NCBI GenBank assembly: GCA_017472965.1
Contig: JAFUNR010000004.1
Coordinates: forward strand, 1-64,000
Source: Oscillospiraceae bacterium
GTDB lineage: Bacteria; Bacillota; Clostridia; Oscillospirales; Ruminococcaceae
Direction of reading: 5' to 3'
Length of the DNA stretch: 64,000 nt
Of this stretch, positions 8,941-17,633 are shown piece after piece. Numbering within the stretch: position 1 is the stretch's first letter; each line of letters begins with the position of its first letter. The position numbers were made by a program, and so were the translations under genes. A model generated the notes under the pieces. That model made no database searches, was not told where the DNA came from, and saw only the letters and a list, made by a program, of their open reading frames with translations.

Positions 8941-10047
8941 GTGCCGCCCATCCATCTGCTGATCAAGCCTGCCTCCGGCAGCTGCAATATGCGCTGCCGC
9001 TACTGCTTTTACACCGACGAGATGTCCCGCCGCGAGACTGCCAGCTACGGCCGCATGAGCCTTGAGGTGCTGGAGGCTGTGGTGCGCCGCGCACTGGAGT
9101 ACGCCGAGGGCAGTGTCACCTTTGCCTTTCAGGGCGGTGAGCCCACACTTATCGGACTGGATTATTACCGTCGTCTTGTGGAACTGTGCCGGCAGTACAA
9201 CACCAAAAAGCTGCGCATCGATCTCGCTTTGCAAACCAACGGTCTGCTTATCGATGAGGAATGGGCGGAATTTCTGGCCAAAAACCGCTTTCTTGTGGGG
9301 CTTTCGCTGGACGGCCCTGCCGAGATCCACGATGCCAACCGGGTGGATGCCGCCGGCAAGGGCACCCATGCCCGCGTGATGGCCGCCGCCCGCCTGATGA
9401 GCAGGTACGGGGTAGAGTTCAATATCCTCACCGTGGTCACCTCGCAGACGGCCCGCTCCGGTCGTAAGGTGTGGAGCTTCTTTGATAAAAACGGTTTCAC
9501 ATGGCGGCAGTGCATCCCCTGTCTGGATCCGCTGGACGGTGCAGCCGCGCCGTGGACGCTGACAGCGGACCGCTACGCCGATTTTCTGAAAACCACCTTT
9601 GATGCCTGGTACGCAGGCTTTGCCGCCGGCAAACCGGTCAGTGAGCGCAGCTTTGACAACTGGGTGGGAATGCTGGCAGGCCGTCCGCCCGAAAGCTGCG
9701 GCATGGGCGGCGTGTGCAGCCGCCAGTATGTGCTGGAGGCCGACGGCAGCGTGTATCCCTGCGATTTTTATGTGCTGGATGAGCTGCGGCTGGGCAATCT
9801 GGCACAGGACAGCTTTGAGACCATCGAAAAAAAGCGGGAAGAGCTGGGATTCATCGCCGCCTCGCAGCACATCCGTGAGGAGTGCCGTTCCTGCCGCTGG
9901 GGGTATCTGTGCCGGGGCGGCTGCCGCCGTCACCGGGAACCCTTTGCGGACGGTCTGCCCGGGCTCAACCGCTTCTGTGAAGCCTACAAACAGTTCTTTC
10001 CCTATGCCATCGAACGGATGCAGCGTCTGGCTGCGCGCCTGCGCTGA
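8941..10047 (+). CDS. Radical SAM/SPASM enzyme of the anaerobic sulfatase-maturating (anSME) type
   Basis: 368 residues. Residues 15-22 (CNMRCRYC) give the CX3CX2C radical-SAM cluster, and the C-terminal half has a SPASM region with CSRQYVLEADGSVYPC and ECRSCRWGYLCRGGC for two auxiliary [4Fe-4S] clusters. This is the layout of anSME, which turns a Cys or Ser of sulfatases into formylglycine. The start is GTG at 8941, set by GAAAGGAG just upstream. Oddly, I find no sulfatase with a CxPxR-type motif in the window; the neighbours are two DUF4091 paralogues and a Gfo/Idh enzyme. It may serve sulfatases elsewhere or have another target, including one of its neighbours. Confidence 0.83.
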   Translation: MPPIHLLIKPASGSCNMRCRYCFYTDEMSRRETASYGRMSLEVLEAVVRRALEYAEGSVTFAFQGGEPTLIGLDYYRRLVELCRQYNTKKLRIDLALQTNGLLIDEEWAEFLAKNRFLVGLSLDGPAEIHDANRVDAAGKGTHARVMAAARLMSRYGVEFNILTVVTSQTARSGRKVWSFFDKNGFTWRQCIPCLDPLDGAAAPWTLTADRYADFLKTTFDAWYAGFAAGKPVSERSFDNWVGMLAGRPPESCGMGGVCSRQYVLEADGSVYPCDFYVLDELRLGNLAQDSFETIEKKREELGFIAASQHIREECRSCRWGYLCRGGCRRHREPFADGLPGLNRFCEAYKQFFPYAIERMQRLAARLR

Positions 10048-10086
10048 AACAATACCCTATAAAAACACGAATCAGGAGGCTTTGCC

Positions 10087-11670
10087 ATGCTGTATCAGTG
10101 CTTCAGTGAAAACGAATGGATCTACCCCGATACTGTTCTTACCGGTGAAAAAAACGCCGCTGCGCTGGAATGTGCCCGCGGCGCTTCCGTCAGCTTTCAG
10201 CTGCTGACGGACTGTGTCCTTTCCGAAAACACTCCGCTGCGGGCGGAGTGGACCGGCCTGCCGGAAAATGTCAGGGCGACAGTCTATCAGCTGCTGCCTG
10301 CCTATGTCAGCGAAAACAGCGCTGCCGACCGGCTGACCACCCTCGATTATGAAAGTGTAAAGCATTTTGTCACCCATCAGGCGCCTTTTGATGTGTACGA
10401 GATCACCCGCGAGGTGACCGACGGGATACTGCAGCCGGGGCGGGCAGGTCTTTATCTGCGTTTTGATGCGGCGGAAGGGTGTGTACCGGATACCTATGCC
10501 TTTGTGCTGAAGCTGTCCCTTGCGGGCGAAGAAATGCATATTCCCGTGACGCTGTGCGTGCACGCCTGCTGTGTGCCGCCGGTGCAGAAGGCCGGCTTCC
10601 ACATGGTCAACTGGCTGAAGACCGAGCAGCTGGAATGGCAGCATAATGTCAGCTTCCCCTCCGCGGAATACACTGCCGTGCTGGATGAATATCTGAAAAA
10701 CGAGCTGGATATGCGCAACGATACCCTGATGCTGCCCTCCGGCGAACCTGTCCGCGATGAAAACGGCCGCGTGGTGGATTTCGATTTCTCCCATGCCGTG
10801 CATGTGGGCAGCCGTGCTCTTGCCGCCGGTATGCCGGTGATCATGGGCGGTTTTGTGGCACGCTTCCATGTGTGGAATGAGCCGGAGCATTTCCTTTTGT
10901 GGGATAAGGAAGCCGAGGTGGCCTCCTTTGAGGGCTATCGTCAGCTGAAGCTCTATTTTGAAAAGCTGTGGCGTGTCGTCAATGAAAACGGCTGGCTGGG
11001 CCGCTACCAGCAGTGTCTGGTGGATGAGCCCCAGTTCCAGAACAGCGAGCACTACCGTATTCTCTCCGGCATCTGCCGCAAATTCATGCCCGGCGTGCCC
11101 ATCAACGACCCGGTGGAATCCTGCGATCTGGAGGGTGCGCTGGAGGTCTGGGTGGTCAAGCAGGCTATCTACGAGCAGTATATCGAAAAATTCCGCAGAC
11201 TGCAGGAGCTGGGCGAGGAGATCTGGATCTACACCTGCGGTTTCCCCGGCGGCAGCATGATGAACCGCATCATCGATCTGCCCCTTACCGTCAGCCGTCT
11301 GCCTTTCTGGATGAGCGTTGCCTACGGCGCAAAGGGCTTTCTGCACTGGGGCTACAACTGCCATAATAAAGAACTGGAAAAGGATACCTGCTACTGGGTG
11401 GACCGCGAGGAACATATCGCCTATCCCGCAGGTAATTCCATGGTGGTCTATCCCGGCGCGGGCAGACCCGAATACGGCGTGCGCGGCCATGCCCAGCGCA
11501 CCGGCGCCGAGGATGCAGAGCTTCTCTGTCAGCTGATGGAAAAGGATGCCGCCGCAGCCCGCGCCATCATTGCGAAGGTGTGCACTGGCTTTGACGAATA
11601 TGATCCCGCGCCCGGGGCACTGGAAAGCGCCCGCCACGAACTGCTGTGCGCTCTGGATGCGTATTGCTGA
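10087..11670 (+). CDS. DUF4091 glycoside hydrolase-like protein (paralogue B)
   Basis: 527 residues, the same length as the product of 6271-7854. It lines up with it gap-free where checked, and by eye roughly two thirds of positions are identical. The acidic pair of LVDEPQ is at 313-314 and the CCVPP stretch at 161-165, as in copy A; the C-terminal barrel contains YGAKGFLHWGYN. CAGGAGG precedes the ATG. The copies have drifted in both DNA and protein (VHVGSRALAAG against VHVGQRALAAG), so this is not a recent exact duplication. No signal peptide. Likely last gene of the isomerase-DUF4091-Gfo/Idh-radical SAM-DUF4091 group. The substrate is unknown. Confidence 0.7.
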   Translation: MLYQCFSENEWIYPDTVLTGEKNAAALECARGASVSFQLLTDCVLSENTPLRAEWTGLPENVRATVYQLLPAYVSENSAADRLTTLDYESVKHFVTHQAPFDVYEITREVTDGILQPGRAGLYLRFDAAEGCVPDTYAFVLKLSLAGEEMHIPVTLCVHACCVPPVQKAGFHMVNWLKTEQLEWQHNVSFPSAEYTAVLDEYLKNELDMRNDTLMLPSGEPVRDENGRVVDFDFSHAVHVGSRALAAGMPVIMGGFVARFHVWNEPEHFLLWDKEAEVASFEGYRQLKLYFEKLWRVVNENGWLGRYQQCLVDEPQFQNSEHYRILSGICRKFMPGVPINDPVESCDLEGALEVWVVKQAIYEQYIEKFRRLQELGEEIWIYTCGFPGGSMMNRIIDLPLTVSRLPFWMSVAYGAKGFLHWGYNCHNKELEKDTCYWVDREEHIAYPAGNSMVVYPGAGRPEYGVRGHAQRTGAEDAELLCQLMEKDAAAARAIIAKVCTGFDEYDPAPGALESARHELLCALDAYC

Positions 11671-11703
11671 CGGGAGTGCCCAACGGAAGAACAAGGAGTT
11701 TCC

Positions 11704-12447
11704 ATGGCAAAAAACGAAAAGAACAGTGCACCGATGCGATTGGACCGTTACCTGTGTGAGAGCCTGCAGATCACCCGCTCGCAGGCAAAAGAGCTGCTTG
11801 CAAAGGGCAGGGTGATCCTGAACGGTGCAGTGTGCAAAAAGGCGGATGCCAGAGTGTGCGCCGGTGATGAAGTAGTTGCCGGCGGCAAAGCGGTCAGCCG
11901 TCAGGAATTCGTCTACATTATGCTGGATAAGCCGCAGGGTGTGGTCAGCGCCAGCGAGGACGGCCATGACACTACCGTGGTGGATCTGGTGCGTCCCGCT
12001 CACCCCCGCCGCAATCTGTTTCCCGCAGGCCGGCTGGATAAGGATTCCACAGGCTTTGTGCTGCTCACCGACGACGGTAATTTTGCTCACGATATCCTTG
12101 CGCCGAAGCGCCATGTGGCCAAAACCTACACGGTGCGCATCGATACCCCGCTGACACAGGCCATGATCGACGGTTTTGCCGCAGGTGTCACGCTGGCGGA
12201 CGGTTCGCTCATGCAGCCGGCCGTGCTGCAGGGAGTACCGGGGGATCCCACACTCACCCGTGTGGTGCTGACGCAGGGGGTCTATCACCAGATCAAGCGG
12301 ATGTTCGGCACATTCGGGGCGGGTGTGGTCAGTTTGCGGCGCACCGCCATCGGTGGCCTTGCGCTGGATGAAAGCCTGGGCGCCGGCGGCTGGCGGGAGA
12401 TTTCGGCTGACGAGCTGGCGCTCATCCGTTCCAAAGAGGAAAACTGA
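11704..12447 (+). CDS. RsuA-family 16S rRNA pseudouridine synthase
   Basis: 247 residues. An N-terminal S4 RNA-binding domain (about 11-60, MRLDRYLCESLQITRSQAKE) is followed by the pseudouridine synthase domain with GRLDKDSTGFVLLT (109-122), in which Asp112 is the catalytic residue. RsuA-type enzymes isomerise a uridine in small-subunit rRNA; a RluB/E/F-type target cannot be excluded. ACAAGGAG precedes the ATG. It sits 33 bases after DUF4091 copy B and may be co-transcribed with it, although its function is unrelated. The final residues run into an AT-rich gap with the next promoter. Confidence 0.88.
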   Translation: MAKNEKNSAPMRLDRYLCESLQITRSQAKELLAKGRVILNGAVCKKADARVCAGDEVVAGGKAVSRQEFVYIMLDKPQGVVSASEDGHDTTVVDLVRPAHPRRNLFPAGRLDKDSTGFVLLTDDGNFAHDILAPKRHVAKTYTVRIDTPLTQAMIDGFAAGVTLADGSLMQPAVLQGVPGDPTLTRVVLTQGVYHQIKRMFGTFGAGVVSLRRTAIGGLALDESLGAGGWREISADELALIRSKEEN

Positions 12448-12573
12448 CATCTTTTGCCGGCATTTTCAAACAATCACCACAATTTTCTGCTACAATCATT
12501 GTACCCTGAAGCCGTCCGGTTGAGCAAAAAATAAAAATTCAACAATTATTCCATAAAAAAATGCCGAAATCTG

Positions 12574-12602
12574 TTGCAATCTACAAAGTTATTGTGTAAA
12601 AT
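12574..12602 (+). promoter_or_regulatory. Promoter of the CdaR-type regulator
   Basis: TTGCAA (12574-12579), a 17-base spacer and TAAAAT (12597-12602), inside the AT-rich 229-base gap 12448-12676, which otherwise holds nothing I recognise. Confidence 0.65.
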
Positions 12603-12676
12603 AGAAAAGGATAGTCCATGGAATTGTGGAAAATCACAATAATCAGGATGGACTTGTGAGAAGGGGAATTTCTATT

Positions 12677-13759
12677 ATGGCCAACAGGGTATTTCAGGGC
12701 GTCGTATATCAGATGAAAGATGTGGTCAAGCGCACCGTCGGCGTGATCGATGAGACCGGCACGGTGGTTGCCTGCAGCGATATGGCTCGCATCGGCGAGG
12801 TGCAGCAGCTTGACAATGTGGATCGCGCCAATGTGGAAAGCTTTCTGCGGGATGGCTGTACCTATCGGCAGTTTACCTCCAGCAAGCCCAACGATTATGC
12901 TGTTTTTGTGGAGGGCATCGACGAGGTCGCGGCCAATTATGTGGGGCTGATGGCAGTTTCGCTGCAGAATATCAAGCAGTTCCACGATGAAAAATTCGAC
13001 CGCACCAACTTCATCAAGAATGTTGTGCTGGATAACATTCTGCCCGGTGATATCTATGCCAAGGCACGGGAACTGCATTTTGCCACCGATGTCACCCGCG
13101 TGGTGCTGCTCATCCGCGTGGCCGGCGCCAATGATATCTCTGCTTACGATGTGGTGAGCAACCTGTTCCCCGACAAGCAGAAGGATTTCATCTTTAACAT
13201 CAGCGAGACGGATACCGTTCTGGTCAAGGAAGTCAAGCGCGGTATCAGCCGGGATGATATCGAGAATATGACGGCCTCCATCGTGGATACCCTCAACGGT
13301 GAGCATTATATCAAGGCTGTGGTGGGCATCGGCACCATCATCTCCAACATCAAGGAGCTGGCTACCTCTTTCAAGGAAGCACAGATCGCCCTTGAGGTGG
13401 GCAAGGTGTTTGACAATGAGCAGTCCATCATCAGCTACGACAATCTGGGCATCGCCCGTCTGATCTATCAGCTGCCCACCACCCTGTGCGAGATGTTCCT
13501 CAAAGAGGTGTTCAAGCAGGGCAGCATCGAAAGTCTGGATCAGGAGACCCTGTTCACCATCCAGCGCTTTTTTGAAAACAACCTGAATGTTTCCGAAACC
13601 AGCCGCGGCCTGTTTGTACACCGCAACACACTGGTCTACCGTCTGGAGAAGATCAAGAAGCTCACCGGCCTTGATCTGCGGGAGTTTGACGATGCCATCG
13701 TGTTCAAGGTTGCGCTGATGGTCAAGAAGTATCTCTCCACCAACCCTGCCAAATATTGA
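12677..13759 (+). CDS. CdaR/PucR-family transcriptional regulator
   Basis: 360 residues. The C-terminal end has the PucR-type helix-turn-helix (FFENNLNVSETSRGLFVHRN followed by TLVYRLEKIKKLTGLDL), typical of regulators that answer to sugar acids, purines or other metabolites. The N-terminal part (VVKRTVGVIDETGTVVACSD) looks like the sensor domain of CdaR-like proteins. The ATG at 12677 follows AGAAGGGG; a GTG at 12626 is in frame but less likely. It has its own promoter. The next gene is ftsE, 160 bases on, so it may be a lone regulator. Its targets cannot be told from the sequence. Confidence 0.8.
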   Translation: MANRVFQGVVYQMKDVVKRTVGVIDETGTVVACSDMARIGEVQQLDNVDRANVESFLRDGCTYRQFTSSKPNDYAVFVEGIDEVAANYVGLMAVSLQNIKQFHDEKFDRTNFIKNVVLDNILPGDIYAKARELHFATDVTRVVLLIRVAGANDISAYDVVSNLFPDKQKDFIFNISETDTVLVKEVKRGISRDDIENMTASIVDTLNGEHYIKAVVGIGTIISNIKELATSFKEAQIALEVGKVFDNEQSIISYDNLGIARLIYQLPTTLCEMFLKEVFKQGSIESLDQETLFTIQRFFENNLNVSETSRGLFVHRNTLVYRLEKIKKLTGLDLREFDDAIVFKVALMVKKYLSTNPAKY

Positions 13760-13919
13760 TCGACAGTATCCAACGAGAGGGCGGAGCCACGGTTCCGCAT
13801 GAGAAGCCACCGCGCGCGGGGGATTTCCGCGCCATGCGCCGCTGCCGTTTCGGCCTGTGCGGTGCGCGTGCATTCTTGTGCGCTGCGGTGGATTCGCTCT
13901 TTTTACGCAAGGAGAAGCT

Positions 13920-15065
13920 ATGATTCGACTGGACAAAGTCACCAAATTTTATCCCGAAAATGATACCCCTGCGCTGGATGAGCTTTCGCTGCACATCCGC
14001 AAGGGGGAATTTGTGTTTGTGCTGGGTTCATCCGGTGCGGGTAAAAGTACCTTTATCAAACTGCTTCTGCGCGAGGTCACTGCCGACAGCGGCAGTGTAC
14101 GGGTCAACGGCTTCAACCTGAAGAAGATCCGTCAGCGCAAGGTTCCGCATCTGCGCCGCAGCATGGGCGTGGTGTTTCAGGATTTCCGTCTGATCCCCAC
14201 GATGACCGCTTATGAAAATGTGGCCTTCGCCATGCGCGTGACCAATGTTCCCGAGCGGGATATCCGTGACCGTGTGCCTTTTGTGCTGAATCTGGTGGGG
14301 CTTGGCGATAAGCTGGACCGCTACCCCGATCAGCTTTCCGGCGGTGAGCAGCAGCGTGTGGCGCTGGCCCGTGCGCTGGTGCATTCCCCTCAGCTCATCA
14401 TTGCGGACGAGCCCACCGGCAATATCGATCCCAGCCTTTCCATTGAGATCATGGAGCTGCTTTCTGCTATCAACAGCGTAGGAGTCACCGTGGTGGTGGT
14501 CACCCATGAGCACGAGCTGGTCAACCGCTTTAATAAGCGTGTGATCCGCATCGAGCAGGGCCGCGTGGTGGAGGATACCGACCCGCCTCCCGAGAACGAG
14601 TGGGAGGAAAGCGAACCCGCTGACAGCAGCGAGGAAGCGCTGAACCGGCTGGCCGATGAGCAGCGCCGCCAGACCGGTGCCGCATGGGGTACCGATGCCA
14701 ATCTGCATGTCAGTCTGGAGCATCTGCGCAGTGAGCCTGTTGTATCCGCTGCACAGGAGGAGCCTGCGGAAGAACCGGAGGAGCCATGGGAGGATGCCGG
14801 GGAGGAAAGCCCCTTTGTGGGTGCCGTGCGCCGCAGCAGCCCTGCGCCCCACAGTCGCTTTGCACCCCCTGCGGATACCGATGATGAGCCGGCAGAAGCG
14901 ATGCCTGTCGTGCAGCCGGCGGTGGAGCAGACTGCAGAGGAGCCTGTGTATGCGGAGGAAGCGCCTGCGAAATTGGTCGCTCCGCAGCCGGCAGAGGAGC
15001 AGAGTACCCGCTCCACCACCATGGACGATGTGGATGAGCTGCTGCGTCAGCTGCTGAATGGTTGA
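13920..15065 (+). CDS. ftsE: Cell division ATP-binding protein FtsE with a long acidic C-terminal extension
   Basis: ABC-type ATPase that pairs with FtsX at the membrane to control peptidoglycan hydrolases at division. Walker A GSSGAGKST is at 36-44, the signature LSGGEQQR at 139-146 and Walker B LIIADEP at 159-165. The core ends near residue 220, where most FtsE proteins stop. Here about 160 further residues follow, rich in E, P, A and S, ending in a possible amphipathic helix (TMDDVDELLRQLLNG). The ATG at 13920 has AAGGAG in front. The ftsX start lies 58 bases after the stop. The extension is probably disordered and cytoplasmic; whether it binds a partner is unknown. Confidence 0.92.
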   Translation: MIRLDKVTKFYPENDTPALDELSLHIRKGEFVFVLGSSGAGKSTFIKLLLREVTADSGSVRVNGFNLKKIRQRKVPHLRRSMGVVFQDFRLIPTMTAYENVAFAMRVTNVPERDIRDRVPFVLNLVGLGDKLDRYPDQLSGGEQQRVALARALVHSPQLIIADEPTGNIDPSLSIEIMELLSAINSVGVTVVVVTHEHELVNRFNKRVIRIEQGRVVEDTDPPPENEWEESEPADSSEEALNRLADEQRRQTGAAWGTDANLHVSLEHLRSEPVVSAAQEEPAEEPEEPWEDAGEESPFVGAVRRSSPAPHSRFAPPADTDDEPAEAMPVVQPAVEQTAEEPVYAEEAPAKLVAPQPAEEQSTRSTTMDDVDELLRQLLNG

Positions 15066-15123
15066 TGCAGCGTTTCCCGCCTGCATCACACACCGCTGTT
15101 TTCGGAAAGGAACCGTCACCGAA

Positions 15124-16185
15124 ATGAGAATATCGAGCCTTTTCTATCTGACCCGTCAGGGCTGGAAAAATATGATCAACAACCGGATGATGACCGTGGC
15201 GAGCATCGGCATTCTGACTGCCTGCCTGTTCATCACCGGCGCTGCCGTGCTGCTTGGCCTGAATGTCAACAGCTTTGCCGGTTACCTTGCCGGCCAGAAC
15301 GAGGTGGTCGTTTATCTGCTGGATGGCATTGAAGTGCCGGCAGAAAGCCCGGAGCAGCCGCCCGTCGAAGGGGAAACCACCGAGGGAGAGCCTGCCGAAG
15401 GCGAAACTGTCGAGGGAGAGCCTGTCGAAGGGGAAGCTGCCGAAGGTGAAAGTGCCGAAACACAGCCTGCCATACAGTTTGTTCCGGTGGACATCAATGC
15501 TGCCGTCGCTGTGCTGGAAAGCATTTCCAATATCGAAAGCTACACCTATGTTTCCAAGGATGATGCGCTGACCGAGGCCATCGGCTGGATGGGCAATTAT
15601 GCCGATCTGCTGGAGGGCTACCGCAGTGATAACCCCATGCCCGCCAGCTTCCGCATCACGGTAAAGGATCTGAACGCGCTGGATGAGACGGTGCGTGCAC
15701 TGCAGGCTATCGAGGGCGTGGAATATATCAAAGCCCCCAACGAAATGGCCCAGATCCTTGTCACGCTGAAAAATGCCGTCAACTGGATCGCGCTGGGTCT
15801 GGTGGCTGTACTGGGTCTGGTGTGCATGGTGGTCATCGGCAATACCATCCGTCTGACTGTATTCGCCCGCCGCCGTGAGATCAACATCATGAAATATGTG
15901 GGCGCCACCAACGCCTTTATCCGCTGGCCTTTCTTTGTGGAGGGCGTGACCAGCGGTCTGCTGGCCGCGCTGCTCAGCTTCGGTCTGCTCAGCTTTGGCT
16001 ATATCCAGCTGGTGGAGTATATTACCTCCGGTGAGGTCGGCGGCAGCTGGCTGAACAATCTGTTCTTCAGTCTGCTGCCCTATGCCGATATCCGCGTACC
16101 CATGCTGGTGGCTTTTGTGGCCGTCGGTGTGGTGCTGGGCGGTCTGGGCACTGCCGGCAGCGTACGCAAATATCTCCGTGTCTGA
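15124..16185 (+). CDS. ftsX: Cell division protein FtsX with an EGE-repeat insert
   Basis: 353 residues; membrane partner of FtsE that carries conformational signals to a cell-wall hydrolase. One TM segment (about 24-46), an extracellular domain, then three C-terminal TM segments (LGLVAVLGLVCMVVIG, GLLAALLSFGLLSFG and VAFVAVGVVLGG) match FtsX topology. Residues 81-111 hold an imperfect tandem of EGExxEGEP-type units inside the extracellular part, encoded by a repetitive stretch at about 15364-15459. It is an unusual insert for the family. The ATG at 15124 is chosen over the upstream open frame because of GGAAAGGAA. A small membrane peptide and an M23 hydrolase follow, the natural output of FtsEX. 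Confidence 0.9.
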   Translation: MRISSLFYLTRQGWKNMINNRMMTVASIGILTACLFITGAAVLLGLNVNSFAGYLAGQNEVVVYLLDGIEVPAESPEQPPVEGETTEGEPAEGETVEGEPVEGEAAEGESAETQPAIQFVPVDINAAVAVLESISNIESYTYVSKDDALTEAIGWMGNYADLLEGYRSDNPMPASFRITVKDLNALDETVRALQAIEGVEYIKAPNEMAQILVTLKNAVNWIALGLVAVLGLVCMVVIGNTIRLTVFARRREINIMKYVGATNAFIRWPFFVEGVTSGLLAALLSFGLLSFGYIQLVEYITSGEVGGSWLNNLFFSLLPYADIRVPMLVAFVAVGVVLGGLGTAGSVRKYLRV

Positions 16186-16226
16186 GATCTCCGGGTTTTT
16201 CCCGCAATGAAAGGAAGCGTTTGACA

Positions 16227-16319
16227 ATGAAACAGAAACTGGTGCGGATCATGGGACTGATTCTGGCGGCCCTGATGATCCTGACTGCTGTGGCCGGCCC
16301 GCTGGCTGCGCTGCTGTGA
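16227..16319 (+). CDS. 30-residue single-pass membrane peptide
   Basis: Short ORF between ftsX and the M23 hydrolase, encoding 30 residues: a basic start (MKQKLVRIMG) and one hydrophobic segment (LILAALMILTAVAGPLAALL). AAAGGAAG lies 7-14 bases before the ATG. Its TGA overlaps the ATG of an alternative longer frame of the next gene (TGATG at 16317-16321). Small one-TM peptides in ftsEX neighbourhoods are plausible modulators of the complex, but I recognise no family. It could also be a chance ORF; the good ribosome site and operon position argue for a real gene. Confidence 0.6.
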   Translation: MKQKLVRIMGLILAALMILTAVAGPLAALL

Positions 16320-16369
16320 TGCAGTCAAATACCTCTTGTGCGGCAGCTGCCGCAGGATGGAGCATTCGG

Positions 16370-17569
16370 ATGAAGAAAAAAACATTCTGGCTTCGGCTGA
16401 CGGCAGTGCTGCTGCTGTGCACCGCGCTGCTGACTTTGACCGGCAGCGGCGATGGTTTTATCGCCAGAGCCGGCAAAGCGCAGGAGCGCTACGAGGAACT
16501 GGAAAAAGAACTGGAAGGGCTGGAGGAAAGCATCTCCAAGCTGGCGGATCAGACGGCAGATGTCACCGCCCGCCGCACGGCTCTTGCCCAGCAGATCACC
16601 GTTCTGCGGGAACAAATCGAACTGCTCAAGCAGCAGATCGAGGCCCAGCAGCTGGTGATCTGGGAAAAGCAGCATGAGATCATGCTGAAAAAGCAGGAGA
16701 TGACAGCTACGGACGCATTGTTCCGTGAGCGGATCCGCAGTCTGTATATGGTGCGCAACGATGGAATTCTTTCCACCGTTCTTGGTGCGAATACATACGC
16801 CGAGGCGCTGACCGCTGCCGATACGCTGCAGCGCATCACACAGGCGGATACCGAGCTGCTGGATACCCTGCAGCAGCAGAAGCTGGAGCTGGAGGCACAG
16901 GAGGCCGAGCAGCAGCTGCGGCTGGAGGAGATGGAGGCCAGCTGGGCCGCCATGGATGAAAAGCAGAATATGCTGACCGGCAGCCTGCGAGAGGTAGAGG
17001 GCACGCTGAACGAACTCTCCCAGCAGGAGGAGGATGCACAGGCGGAGTATGACCGTCTGTATGAGGAATACAAACGCGCCAAGGAAGAGGCCGAGCGGGA
17101 GTTTCAGGAGAGCCTGCAGCAAGGTCAGGGCAGCGGCAATGCGCCCCCTGAGTATGTGGGCGGCGAATTCATCTGGCCCACCCCCGGCTACACCTACATC
17201 AGCTCCTATTACGGCTGGCGTACCCTGTACGGACAGCCTGATTTCCACAACGCCATCGATATCACCGGCGGCATTCCCGGTGTGATTGCCAATGCTGCGA
17301 TCGTGGCCTCCAACGACGGCTATGTTACCATGGCAAAATACGGCGATACCGGTTACGGCAACCGCGTGTATATTGACCACGGCGGCGGATACATTACCAG
17401 ATACGGCCACTGTTCTTCGCTGGCAGTCACAGCCGGTCAGTATGTCAAAAAGGGTGATGTCATCGCCTATGTGGGAAAATCCGGCAACTCCACCGGCTAC
17501 CATCTGCATTTCGAGATGCGTGTCAACGGCGTTGCGGTCAACCCGCTGGATTATGTCTCCGCACGCTGA
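16370..17569 (+). CDS. Murein hydrolase activator-like protein with coiled coil and M23 peptidase domain
   Basis: 399 residues, secreted. A basic and hydrophobic signal segment (about 1-30) is followed by a long coiled coil (about 36-250, rich in E, Q and L) and a C-terminal LytM/M23 domain. Zinc ligands are visible in FHNAIDITGG (H, D) and in HLHFEM (H). The coiled coil plus M23 plan is that of EnvC/PcsB-type partners of FtsEX, which cleave or activate cleavage of peptidoglycan at the septum. GGATGGAG precedes the ATG at 16370, and the signal segment starts there, so this start is preferred over the GTG/ATG at 16316-16319. It lies in the ftsEX operon and is followed by an S41 protease gene. 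Confidence 0.9.
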   Translation: MKKKTFWLRLTAVLLLCTALLTLTGSGDGFIARAGKAQERYEELEKELEGLEESISKLADQTADVTARRTALAQQITVLREQIELLKQQIEAQQLVIWEKQHEIMLKKQEMTATDALFRERIRSLYMVRNDGILSTVLGANTYAEALTAADTLQRITQADTELLDTLQQQKLELEAQEAEQQLRLEEMEASWAAMDEKQNMLTGSLREVEGTLNELSQQEEDAQAEYDRLYEEYKRAKEEAEREFQESLQQGQGSGNAPPEYVGGEFIWPTPGYTYISSYYGWRTLYGQPDFHNAIDITGGIPGVIANAAIVASNDGYVTMAKYGDTGYGNRVYIDHGGGYITRYGHCSSLAVTAGQYVKKGDVIAYVGKSGNSTGYHLHFEMRVNGVAVNPLDYVSAR

Positions 17570-17633
17570 AACACACAGCAATATCCCTGTGGCTGTGCAC
17601 ACCCGAGTTTTTTAAAGGAATGGTTCTGCATCT

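Noticed and set aside
10072-12450. 792-residue minus-strand frame
   Set aside because: It covers two unrelated plus-strand genes and has no motifs.
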